A stretch of 64,000 nt of DNA, taken from contig OZ005652.1 of assembly GCA_963930645.1 (NCBI GenBank), positions 348,960,602 to 349,024,601 on the forward strand, given 5' to 3'. The position numbers were made by a program, and so were the translations under genes. Within the stretch, counting starts at the first letter, position 1, and each line of letters opens with the position of its first letter. The notes below the pieces were generated by a model. The model made no database searches and was not told where the DNA came from. It worked only from the letters and a program-made list of their open reading frames with translations. Below, piece after piece: positions 1 through 10,254 of this stretch. The stretch is from Salticus scenicus (lineage: Eukaryota; Arthropoda; Arachnida; Araneae; Salticidae).

Positions 1-118
1 TTCTAAAAATGGTCAAATCGTGTTCTACTGCTCTCAAAACGTGTAAATCCATCAAAAACCCGCGGTTGAAAATTTTTACGAATCCAATACTTTCTTCTAT
101 TGAATATAGAAGAAAGTA
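1..118 (+). repeat. 3' end of hairpin-terminated repeat module
   Basis: Carries the landmarks shared by a family seen again near 15160, 25830, 32760 and 44351: an AAAACGTGTAAATCC block, a GAAAATTTTTACGAATCCAA block and a terminal hairpin (ACTTTCTTCTAT, short loop, ATAGAAGAAAGT) ending near 118. The 5' part lies outside the window. No coding capacity. Function unknown; it looks like the end of a non-autonomous repeat. Confidence 0.6.
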
Positions 119-144
119 AAAATATTGATACTTGGGGATATATT

Positions 145-515
145 GATATTTACTCCAGCCCTAGTTGACGGGCTACAACTCGTCGGAAAAGCATGTCCTA
201 CACATGCTCTATCGAATTCTAGTCAGGTGAGAAGGCTGACCATTCCATGCGGGTGATAGCTTAAGAATGTAACCATCTGTGTACAATGTTTGCACTGTGA
301 GGATGCGCATTGTTATCCATAAACACAAATTCTGGGCCCATGGCACCCTTAAACAAACGTACATGTTGTTTCTGAATGATTTCCCGATAAATTTGGCCCG
401 TCATGGTTCCAATTTGAACATGCATGGTGCCCAATATGATCCCCCCCCCCCCCCCAAACGAGCACTCCTGCCCTAGAAGTGAAGCGAACCGGAGGTTGGT
501 GAGCGGATCGAACAT
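145..515 (-). pseudogene. Tc1/mariner-type transposase, C-terminal fragment, broken
   Basis: Read on the minus strand, one frame gives a recognisable C-terminal half of a Tc1-like DDE transposase. It has a GTMTGQ-type strand, the segment HVRLFKGAMGPEFVFMDNNAHPH with the second catalytic Asp (typical FMDDNARPH), then a block corresponding to the SPDLNPIEHVWD region with the third catalytic acid. In-frame stops (TAA near 261, then two TAG codons) and a C/G homopolymer at about 440-456 break it. The N-terminal DNA-binding domain and terminal repeats are not visible. It is a dead fragment upstream of Cbl. Confidence 0.8.
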
Positions 516-538
516 GGGGCAGAGCCCCCTATTATATT
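484..538 (+). repeat. Degenerate Helitron 3'-end-like sequence
   Basis: GGTTGGTGAGCGGAT followed by GGGGCAGAGCCCCCTATTA closely resembles the better preserved Helitron 3' end at 46150-46212, which ends in a GGGGGC/GCCCCC hairpin plus CTAG. Here the terminal CTAG is changed to CTAT, so this is an old copy. No 5' end was identified. Confidence 0.45.
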
Positions 539-2395
539 AGAAAATATTAAATTTGCTCATGCATATGAAAAAATGATGTATATAAATTATTAATAATAAT
601 TTTAGATTTTAAAGGTAACGAAGAGATAAATAAATTGCGAAAATTTCGCACGAGCTTGTTTTCCGTGTTATCGTGCAAAGATTTTTGATGCCGAAAAAAA
701 GCTTTGGAATCAGCCATTAAGTGGTATTGAAAAAAAGAAAATGAATTTGAAACTGTATCTGGAGTTTTTCATTCACTTTTAGTAAATAAATTATTCATAA
801 ATTTTATTTGCTAAAATATTCGTGTGTATTCACTCGGAGAAAGACGGCCATATTTTGGTAAAATCTCCGTCTTTTCCCAAGTGAAAAGGAGTCACTTTTT
901 TGTCCCCAATGATCAATCTATATATTATTACTATATTTATGCATTTTTCAACAGGCGCCTTAGGCCTTAGTCGTGTCGCCCTACAACTAACTAGTATTTA
1001 ATAGTAATACTTTTAATAGTAAAACAACAACAACAACAACAAAAACTTCAGTTACTTTATTTATTACAAGGGGGGGAAAGAACTTTTTATAACACCCAGA
1101 ATGTTTTAAAATGGATAATTTTTATTAATCTTCTCCATATAAATTCAGCAAGGTATGATTCCAAATGCTGCTGCTGTCCTGCGCTGTTCCCCTAACGTTT
1201 TTTGCTTCTCCACTTTGCGCTCCCCCAGTCCCCCACAGACGCTCGATCTTTTGGGTATGCAAGGTTTCTGGGCAATCTTTTTCTTCAAGTTTTGTGACGC
1301 TGTAGCTTTTTTAAGAATCGGAATGCTTCTAGCAAAGAATCTCTAAACCGGATTAGAGATTCTCTGGCTTCTAGTGCGCTAAGGGATCGGTTTGGTATCA
1401 GATTCAGAAAACTTAGGCAATATTTGGCGATTTTTTGTTTGCGCCCAGACAACGGAAAAATACCATTTATTTTAATATTAATTTTAATCAATCAGAAATT
1501 CTAATTCTAATATGGTTTCATTTTATTTATATCTTCTGCAAAGTAATGCAAGTATGCGCAATAAATTTATATAAAAATAAATCAAAAATGTAATTTCCAT
1601 TATTTTAAATCTATGCAACAATGAAGTTACATAAAGTAAATAAAAAAATTTAATATGATATAAATACAGGACATTCCTGGGCATTAATGAATGAGAGTTA
1701 ATGGAACTTGGCTATGGCTTTTGGAGTATTTTTCGTATTTGACGCTCAAAATGTGAAGCTTAACTTTTTTTTCCCTTGTGGCTTTTTTCTGGTGCTATTG
1801 GATTGATTCAATACCTTAAAATTTGCCACTGAACTAAGTTCAATGTAAACTAATTTTTAATAAACCCTTGGAGTCTCGTTTATAAGAGGGGCCCCAAACC
1901 AGCTGTCTTTTGAAATTTAAAGAATTTTGCATATTTACAACGTTTAGTTTGAGCACTTTATTATAGAAAGGGACCCCAATTGATGATTTTGTCCTGAGCC
2001 CCTTCTCCAGTTAGTCAGTTCCTACTTGAAAGACTTTCTGTAACATTGCATACCTTGGGATGATTTTTTGGTGGTTTCATTTTCCTTAAATATTTTATTA
2101 TAAGATAATAATTTGTTGTTTTCGAACAATTAAAAGCTTTAAGCAATCCCTTTGCTGAAAGAGTGAAATGTGAAAACAATTTATTTTTGACTTATTAAAT
2201 ATAATTCTTTGTGATTTTGAATTTTTTTTAAAGAATTTTCCATTTGTTTGGGATGTTATTGAATTAAACAGAAACTGTCAAATAAATTTTAATCAAATAT
2301 TATACTTTAGGATGCATAGCTAATAAAATATGTAGTTTACAGTGCTTTGACATGAAAAATATTAGTACCTTAACTTTTCATCGATTTTCTAAAAG

Positions 2396-2429
<34 letters not shown>

Positions 2430-2472
2430 AGTATCAGTTCATTGATATGTATGTTCCGAAAATGTGAATGAA
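539..2472. other. AT-rich non-coding region upstream of Cbl
   Basis: No gene recognised. The stretch at about 720-900 (including AAAGACGGCC and CTCCGTCTTT) recurs in inverted form near 4760-4920, so it is a dispersed repeat. A perfect-stem hairpin (AGAATCTCTAA/TTAGAGATTCT) lies at 1335-1365. Poly-A run at about 2394-2428. No convincing core promoter could be singled out. Confidence 0.5.
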
Positions 2473-2528
2473 AGGCGGCGCAACTGAGAACTGAGGAAGC
2501 GGAGTAAATAAGGGAAAGACCATTTAAA
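2473..2528 (+). promoter_or_regulatory. Cbl: Putative Cbl 5' leader
   Basis: A short, relatively GC-rich patch (GGCGGCGCAACTGAG) directly precedes the Cbl start codon. An in-frame TAA at 2505-2507 makes the ATG at 2529 the first in-frame start, and AAAATGG is a good translation-start context. Transcription start not determinable from sequence alone. Confidence 0.45.
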
Positions 2529-3076
2529 ATGGCGGTAAGCAATCGTGGTAGAAACATACAAGCAATGAATATAACATCCTTATTTAGCCGCTTACAAGGT
2601 GCTTTTTCTGAAGCTATGGCTACTCCAAAGTTTGTAATTGATCGAAGAACTATAGAGAAAACGTGGAAATTAATGGACAAAGTTGTAAAAATGTGTCAAC
2701 ATCCTAAAATGAACTTAAAAAACAGTCCTCCGTTTATTTTAGATATTCTTCCGGACACGTATCAGCATCTTCGTACTATATATCAGAAACATGAAGATAA
2801 AATGTACGTTTTGAATGAAAATGAATATTTTCGAATTTTTATTGACAATTTGAATAGAAAATGTAAACAAGCAATCAAACTTTTTAAAGAAGGAAAAGAA
2901 AAAATGTTTGACGAATCATCGCATTATCGACGAAATTTAACAAAACTTAGTTTAGTATTTAGTCATATGTTATCAGAATTAAAAGCCATATATCCAAATG
3001 GAACTTTTGCTGGCGACACTTTTAGAATTACAAAAGGTGATGCTGCAGAATTTTGGAAAACTTCCTTTGGAGATAG
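2529..3076 (+). CDS. Cbl: Cbl E3 ubiquitin ligase, exon 1 (four-helix bundle of TKB domain)
   Basis: Encodes the first 182 residues plus two bases of codon 183 of Cbl, the RING-type ubiquitin ligase that binds phosphotyrosine on activated receptor and cytoplasmic tyrosine kinases and marks them for ubiquitination. After about 30 variable residues the protein matches the family closely: RRTIEKTWKLMDKVVKMCQ, the hallmark NSPPFILDILPDTYQHLR, NEYFRIFIDNL, then RRNLTKLSLVFSHMLSELKAI and GDTFRITKGDAAEFWK. These form the four-helix bundle of the tyrosine-kinase-binding domain. The start is fixed by an in-frame stop at 2505. The exon ends AG|gtattc, phase 2. Joining its AG to the C opening exon 2 makes Ser and runs into the conserved TIVPW. 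No frameshift seen. The bases just after the ATG (GCGGTAAGC) resemble a splice donor, but the downstream protein is conserved, so reading through is correct. Confidence 0.96.
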
Positions 3077-3625
3077 GTATTCATAGTTTGTTTACATGTT
3101 TATTTCCTTGTGTGTTTTGTGTATTTTTCAGTTTATGTTTATGATTCTTGATGATATAAGAAAAAAATATTATTTGACCTATATTCTTGATTGTAATCTT
3201 CATCTTATGCTTATTTTCAAAGATAAAATTTAAGTGATCTGTTTAAAAATCATAATTTAAGATAAAGATCAATTTAAAGCTTTAAATATTTTTACAGTAA
3301 GATTTTTCTTACATCTAAGTTATTAAGTACAACATTTCCTTTTCCCATCACTTAATAAATCAATCTCGATCGTTTGATTAATCATGTGATGTTAACCTTT
3401 ATTTATTTTTATATGATTAACACCTGTTTTGAAGAATCGCAGATTATGTTGAATCAGAACAATTTTTTTACAGTTATAGTACATCCTATTCTTTTCTACT
3501 TTTGTTTTCATAACATTAAAATAAAATTTCATTCTCTTCCTGTTATCATGCCTGAAGTGAACAAATTTCTTTCATAGTGTACCAAGTTGTACAGTTTATG
3601 CAAAGTACATAGTACTAAGTGGACT
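3077..3625 (+). other. Start of Cbl intron 1
   Basis: Begins GTATTC at the exon 1 donor; intron 1 runs to 30837 and is about 27.8 kb long. This first part is AT-rich, with no gene or clear repeat boundary recognised. Confidence 0.6.
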
Positions 3626-4104
3626 CAGGGGTCGATCCAGGTTTTAATTTTTGGGTCCCTTTTTTGTGAAAAACAAAATATTTTTGTGAAATTTTTATTT
3701 ATTTTTGTGAAATGTAAAATATTTTTGTGAAAAAGTAAAATATTGTGTAAAATCTTCCGTTTTTACAATCACTTTATGTAATGTTTAATATCAATTTAAT
3801 AGAGTTTCGTTGAGACAAATTAAGGCATTAATTAAAAATAATACTGAAAATATGAAAACATTTAATAAAAGGATCATTTTTATAAAACAAAATCTTGTGA
3901 AGGGACTCATTTTATAAATTTGAATTTTGTGAAGGGTCCCTTTTCATAGATTTGAATTTTGTGAAGGGTCCCTTTTCATGGATTTGTATTTTGTGAAGGG
4001 TCCCTTTTTATGAATTTGAATTTTGTGAAGGGTCCCTTTTTACTATGTGGAATTTTGTGAAGGGGCCGCAAAAGGGACCCAAATTTTGCCTGGATCGACC
4101 CCTG
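3626..4104 (+). mobile_element. Non-autonomous TIR element, CAGGGG ends, 5-bp TSD (copy 1)
   Basis: Ends are exact inverted repeats, CAGGGGTCGATCCAGG and its complement, flanked by a direct GGACT duplication (3621-3625 and 4105-4109). The interior has TTTTTGTGAAA repeats and about five copies of a roughly 30-bp unit containing TTTTGTGAAGGGTCCC. No ORF. A second copy in the opposite orientation is at 15683-16117. The CAGGGG start suggests hAT; a 5-bp rather than 8-bp duplication fits the hAT5-type variant (inference). Confidence 0.85.
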
Positions 4105-4959
4105 GGACTAGAATAATGGATATTAAATGATAGAATATAGGAAATCTTAATGCCCACACGAGAAATTTCTTTGCTGGGGAGAAGGGACTAATGTGGACAC
4201 ATTTTTATATTTTCTCCAAGCGAATATATTAAATAGCATTTTTAACATGCCAAATAATCTTTTTATAATTTGTATGTACATGTCTTTATTTTCATTATTA
4301 AAACAAAACTATCTGACAGTATAGTATTTTTAGTGTGTGTGCATATATACCGGGTGATTCAAAATAGATGTTACAGCGATTATCTCGTAAACTAAGAACG
4401 ATAGAAACAAACTTCCAATTACAAAATTGGTGCAAATTAAGAGTAGATTTCAGATATGGCATTCATTTGTACAAGGGGCTGTATACATATTAAATACGAA
4501 ATTTAATTTTTATACCGCCCCTCCTATCATATGACTTATATTTAGAAAAATATTCTCCTCGCTCTAACAATCAAAATAAAAAAAAAATCATCTCTCTAAG
4601 TCAAATTCTCGCTGAGATATTGCAATTTGAAAATTCTAGCATTTTTCGCCAAGTCTTAAGGGGTTGTATCAAAAGTGAGAAATTGTAATTACTATTGCTC
4701 TTGTAATATGACACACGTTGATCAGCGTTTCGGGGGGGGGAAAAAAAAGAAATCATTCAGGGAAAGACGGCTATTTTAACCTGTAATGTCTCTCTTTCTC
4801 CTAGTGAATACACAAGAGAATACTCACTGATAATTTAACAAACAAAATTTATGAATAATTTATGTACTAAAAGGGAATTTTCAAATTCATTTTTTTTTTC
4901 TTTTTCTATATACATTCTCTTACTCATATACAAGGTGAAGAGAAAGAAATGTTTTTGAG

Positions 4960-6800
4960 TCAAATTTCCGAAAATTAGTTTTTGTTATATTAGCACGTTT
5001 TCAGGTCCTCTGAATTCAAAAATCATGTTTTTAGCGGTTGGTCTCTCTCTCTCCTTGTATAAGTGTGTCTGTGTAATATTAGAATATCTCAAGAACAAAT
5101 AGTAGCAGAAAATCTAAATTCGATATTCTAAATCCGTATCATATTACGGTGCTACACTAAAGTATACGTTACGATCAGACAATTGTTTGTTTACAGGGTC
5201 ATCCAAAAGAATTCAAATACATTACGTCTGTAAGCGAAATTTCTCATATGTACAGTGTGACATGTATAGACTGCCCTAAACAAAATGAAAAGAAAAAATT
5301 CTTTATACGTATAAAAGCATGTTTTATGTAGATTGTGGTATAGCAACCATTCATCATTCATTTACAGGGTTACCCAGAGTATTTCGATATATTGGAGCTA
5401 TACTTGGGAATTGCTGGAAGTGTATTTCATTTTGTGTTACCCATTTTACATATAACACTAAATTTACGTATACAAAGACATGTGTATATAGTTTATAGAC
5501 AATATACAGGGCTACCTAAAATTAAGGTAACATTTTTTTTTAATTATTATTAAATGTAATTGGTGTAAGCGTTTGGTGCTTTTTTTTTTTTTTTTTTTTT
5601 TTCGAAGAACACTGCTGACACAGAACGAAAAATTAATTTATCATACCCATACTGTAAACAAAGTAGCTTTTGGAGAGCGATTTTTTTTCTGTATAATATC
5701 ACATTTTAAGGCCTCCTGAATACGAAAGGTAAATTTTTATTTGTTGATCTGTATATATATGAATTATCAGCCTAATTTAACAACAAATAATCTCGTGTGC
5801 CACTCACATGACTTTCTCTTACCCTGAAATTTAATACCTTAAATACAGGTTGGAAATTAAGAGGTAACATAAAGAGTACTGTTATGTAAACCTATGTTAA
5901 AATAATTCAAATTAGGCTTCGGAAGAGTTTTATATGATAATTAGTTCTGTGTGAGGGGGGAATCTCCTGAAATTATTCGACGCAGGCAATAATCAAACTT
6001 TAAAAAACTTGACTTTGGTAATAAGGAAGCCTCAAAACGTGTAAATACACAAAACACAAGCATTGCATATTTAGCTTAAAAACATACATTATTTATCATA
6101 TGTCTATGAGGAATTCATTTCCATTCCTGAGCAGCTTTCCTGGACATGGTAAAATATTATATTAAAGCACTTTCACTAGCAATAAAAAAGAATATTATAG
6201 CTTAAATATTTGCAACCCTGTATATCTTTTGAAGAATATGTACAAACCACAAAGTGCATCTAAATATAAAACTATAGTAATAATATACGGAATAACCTAA
6301 AATGCACTTCCATCAATTTTCAGCTATTGTCGCATTATAATCTAATTATTTTGTGTAGCCCTGTAAATGAACTGAGAATAATTTCCCTGCCATATTCAAC
6401 ATGAGGCATGTTTTTATGCATATAAAAAATATATATTCATTTCATTTCGTTTAGTGCAGTCTATAGGTGTTAAACTCTACTTACCTGCAATTTTCCCCAT
6501 AGACTTAATGTATTTGAATATTCTTGAGTGTCCCTGTACACGAACCATTTGCTTCATCTCAATGAAAAGCTTAGTGTAGCATCCCTATATGATACATATT
6601 TAAAATATCAAGTTCGGAATATCTGCTGCTATTTGTTCTTGAGATATGCTGATAACAAGACACACACACACACACACACAAACCAACCGCTAAAAGCACG
6701 ATTTTCATATTCAGGGGACCTCAAAACGTGTAAATATAACAAAAACACACTTTCGAAAATTTGGCCCCAAAACAATACTACCTTATGGGTATGAGAAAGT
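4960..6800. repeat. Inner inverted repeat within the 4.25-kb foldback
   Basis: The left arm near 4976-5450 (TAGCGGTTGGTCTC, AATATCTCAAGAACAAATAG, TTTACAGGG) is matched in inverted order on the right near 6330-6790 (CTATTTGTTCTTGAGATAT, AACCAACCGCTA). A (CA)n run (6660-6680) and an AAAACGTGTAAA block (6724-6735) tie it to the hairpin-module family. It does not encode a protein. Confidence 0.6.
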
Positions 6801-7529
6801 AATAACTACAGGAAATGCGAATTTCATACTTTGGATTCCATATCTAGTTGCCACTTGAAAAGTTGATCAAGGTTTGCAAGTTTTAAGGAAATTGATAACA
6901 GACTTGATTTATGTTTTGATAAGTATAGGCACTATAATTAAACAGGGGTTGAGAAGGGCGGTAACCTCCTTGACATAGAATTATACATCCATACCATATT
7001 ATATTCTATACAAAACATTATTTTAGAATATTAACAATAAATATGAATTTCCTTATGATTTTTACAGTATAAAGTTATTTAAATGTAACTTATAAGAACA
7101 TCTGTCCCAAAACGCATTTTTTGTGCGTTCCTGTACATAAACCAATTGTAGAGAATTAATTAATGCCATTTTAAATAGGGAATATCATACAGTAAACCTG
7201 AATAACATATGTCATTTCTCAAAATATTTATAGACGCTGGGGACGGGCAGACGGACAGATGGACAGTCAGACAAAAAAATAAAAATAAATAAATAAATAA
7301 AAATGCGAATTGAAATATTATTCACAGTTAAAAATTGTTAGAAAATGTTTAATGTAAACGAAAATGCAATTCCAACAAATGTTCAATAATAACCCTTAAC
7401 ATAAATGAATATTTTTGTGTGTCCTGTAAATCTAATGCTAATCGTACTGTACAGTATTGAAAGCACCCTTTTGTGCATATGAATAACATATTTCAACTTC
7501 ATTAAGATTTATGCAAAGTAATTAAATTT

Positions 7530-7850
7530 TGGTTTATAGAAATATCTTCACATAGAACGCAATGCTTTGGAATACTTTCGGGTGTCCCTGTATACAAACC
7601 AGTGATGGTGTTTACTCCATTTTCTATAGAAAATATCCGATAGAAAACTATAATAACGTATTTCAATTTTATTAATATATGCATAAATTAAAGGTATTAA
7701 AATATGGTTTATAAAAATACCTCTCATAGAACACAATGCTTTGGAATACTTTCGGGTGTCCCTGTGCACAAGCTAGCAGAGGTATTCACTCCATTTTCTA
7801 TAAGGAACATCCGATCGTGAACTCAAATAACATATATCAGTTTCAGGGAA
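7530..7850. repeat. Two tandem monomers of about 175 bp
   Basis: The block TTGGAATACTTTCGGGTGTCC occurs near 7567 and again near 7741, with related sequence around each. Lies inside the 4.25-kb element. Non-coding. Confidence 0.6.
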
Positions 7851-8742
7851 TTCTATGAATATTCACGGGAGTTAGAGCGCGGACACACAGAAAGACGGAT
7901 GGACAGACAGACAAATCGAAGTCATTAACACTTTCCAATCTTGCTGGAATTGTTGAAGAGCCAAAGTCATTAAATTTTTCAACCATGATGGAAAGTGGTA
8001 AAAATAAAGCACGAAAATTTTACACGGTTTTGCTAGTCTTTTAATTTTTTCCCTCTCTTAACGTGTTTTAATTTGCAGGTGACCCCCCTAAGAAATTTAA
8101 GTATTAAATTTTTTAACAATACGAAATAATGTAAATTTGCATTAAATTCTTAAAACTGTTGATTTCACGCGCTTGAACGATTTTAGTTGCTGTTTTAAAA
8201 TAAAGGATCTTTTTTAATTTTTTCTCATCTCATAGATAACCCCCTAAAGTGAGCTCGTTGGCGTTGATAAATAGATGCCAAAATTGAAAAAAAAGTGGTG
8301 TAAGTCATCATTTTCAAATTGCAATAACTCAGCGAGATTTTGACTTAGAGAGATGATTTTTTTTTTTTTATTTTGATTGTTACAGCGAGGAGAATATTTT
8401 TCTAAATATAAGTCACATGATAGGAGGGGCCGTATAAAAATTAAATTTCGTATTTAATATGTATATAGCCCCTTGTAGAAAATAAATTCCATATCTGAAA
8501 TCTACTCTTAATTTGCTCTAATTTTGTAATTGGAAGTTTGTTTCTATCTTTCTTAGTTTACGAGATAATCGCTGTAACATCTATTTTGAATCACCCGGTA
8601 TATATATCTTTTTGCCTGCACCCATACTAGTCCCATGACAAGAGCTAGTAAGTGTGCATATGCTAAATTTTTGATTGAACAATGTAATATGTATTTCTTC
8701 ATGTATGTAAACTCATGATAAAATCAAACTTTAACCTAAATA

Positions 8743-9391
8743 CAGTACGAAGCCGAAAATCCGGAATCGCCAAAAATCCGGACGATTTCGGCGGCGTTAA
8801 TCATCATCATCAATAGCGTTTTTTTTTTTTTTTTTTTTTTTTGTATAAATATATCTAAATAAAAAACCGAAAAAGTATTTTATTTCTTAGTAATCTTCAA
8901 AACCGGCATTTGCAAAGTCTGAAAGAGGAGGGAGAAGATTACAATAATAGTAATAATTCTTAAACATTTATCTAATTAAGAATTAAATTCTATATTATAT
9001 TTCAATTATGCTTAAACTTTTAGTTAAAAACCTAAAGTACTAAAAAAAAAAAAAAAAAAAAAAAAATCTCGAATTGTTTTAAAAGTGGTATGTTTTTCTT
9101 ATTTTTCTCTATTGTACCTTGTACTATTTTTTGTATGCAAATATTTCAATAAATCTGTTTTGTTTTTCAAGTTTAACTTTTAATTTTATTTATTTATTGC
9201 TGAAGTTGATAGAAAAAATATTACAGAATACATTTAAAAATCGTAATAAATTATTTTTTACTTGAATTTGCATATTACCTAAATGCTTAAACCAAAATAT
9301 TATATTTGTTAGGCATGACCAAAAATCCGGAAAATTCGAAAATCCGGAATCGCCGCGGTCCCGACGATTCCGGATTTTCGGCTTTGTACTG
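8743..9391. mobile_element. Tigger/pogo-type non-autonomous element
   Basis: Left end CAGTACGAAGCCGAAAATCC and right end (reverse complement) CAGTACAAAGCCGAAAATCC differ at one base in 20, and both are flanked by TA (8741-8742, 9392-9393). The AATCCGG-rich ends are typical of pogo/Tigger-like MITEs. The interior is AT-rich with long A and T runs. No transposase. Confidence 0.8.
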
Positions 9392-9757
9392 TAACAGTTT
9401 TTTATAAATATTAAGTTTTGGTAGTGCATAAAGTTTGAATTATACTAGATTAAAAACATCTGCTACAAAGATAAAATAACACTTTACAAATTTATAATAC
9501 AGTCATACCTCAATAACGTGAACATGGTTAATGTGAATTACTTTTAACGTAAACTGTTTACACAATCCCCATCAAAATGAAGATTATTTTGTTGTAAAAG
9601 TGATTTTTTTGAAATGTCAGTATAGAAGTGGATTTCTGTTTCTATTTTATAATGCAGAAGGCAGGTCAGCATTAGTGCTGGACGATATCAGAAATTAAGT
9701 ATTGTGATAAATCACCAAGTTAATATCGATATTAGTGATATATTGCGAAATTGGAAC
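9392..9757. other. Intronic spacer with one Tigger-like end
   Basis: CAGTCATACCTCAATAACG from about 9502 resembles a Tigger-type terminal repeat. No partner end is visible, so it is recorded only as a solo fragment. The rest is unannotated AT-rich intron. Confidence 0.4.
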
Positions 9758-10018
9758 AACTATAGTATTTCCCCTTAGCTAGATTTGGCGATTTTTCGTT
9801 GGCGAATATGGCTAAATCATAAATCTAAAAATCATAAATCATATAGCATAAATGATAAAATCGTAAGCTAAATTATAAATCATAAAATCATAAATCCAAA
9901 ATAAATAGCATGTAGGCTGCCATATTATATCGCAAACAAGCCAGAACAACATCGTTATCGCTCAAATCTGCGCCAAAGAAAAATTGCCAAAATTCAACTG
10001 AGGGGAAATACTATAGTT
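9758..10018. mobile_element. Small TIR element (MITE), ACTATAGTATTTCCCC ends
   Basis: AACTATAGTATTTCCCC (9758-9774) is exactly inverted at 10002-10018. Similarity extends inward (TTTGGCGATTTTTCGTTGGCG against CGCCAAAGAAAAATTGCCAAA). The terminal TATA makes the exact cut ambiguous, but a TA target duplication fits. No ORF. Confidence 0.7.
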
Positions 10019-10254
10019 GTACCGCAAAATTTTTTTCAAGATAGGAAAAAATAGACATTTGTTATTTTTTAAGACATATGCAAAGTATACAAGTATAGAG
10101 TGTTTTCCATGTATTTTCTGGTATATTATTACCATAACTTAAAAAAAAAAAATACGTGTGGCACTCGAGGACTGCCGCGGTAAAGCTATTGCATAGCATT
10201 TTTTATCAACTTATGCAATTATAATTAATTATTTATTTTATTTATGCAGTATTT

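Larger units (their letters stand above)
4350..8598. mobile_element. 4.25-kb foldback DNA element with about 280-bp terminal inverted repeats
   Basis: CCGGGTGATTCAAAATAGAT at the left end reappears inverted at the right end (GAATCACCCGG). The inverted homology continues for roughly 280 bp (4350-4633 against 8318-8598) with only scattered differences. TA lies on both sides (4348-4349 and 8599-8600), as for Tc1/mariner-type integration, although the flanks are AT repeats. No transposase ORF inside; the interior is made of further repeats, including an inner inverted pair and tandem monomers. Probably a non-autonomous composite. Confidence 0.8.

Noticed and set aside
2535..2540. GTAAGC just after the Cbl ATG as a splice donor
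   Set aside because: The open frame continues into strongly conserved Cbl sequence with no better acceptor needed.
9502..9600. Complete Tigger element from CAGTCATACCTCAATAACG
   Set aside because: No inverted partner end was found nearby.
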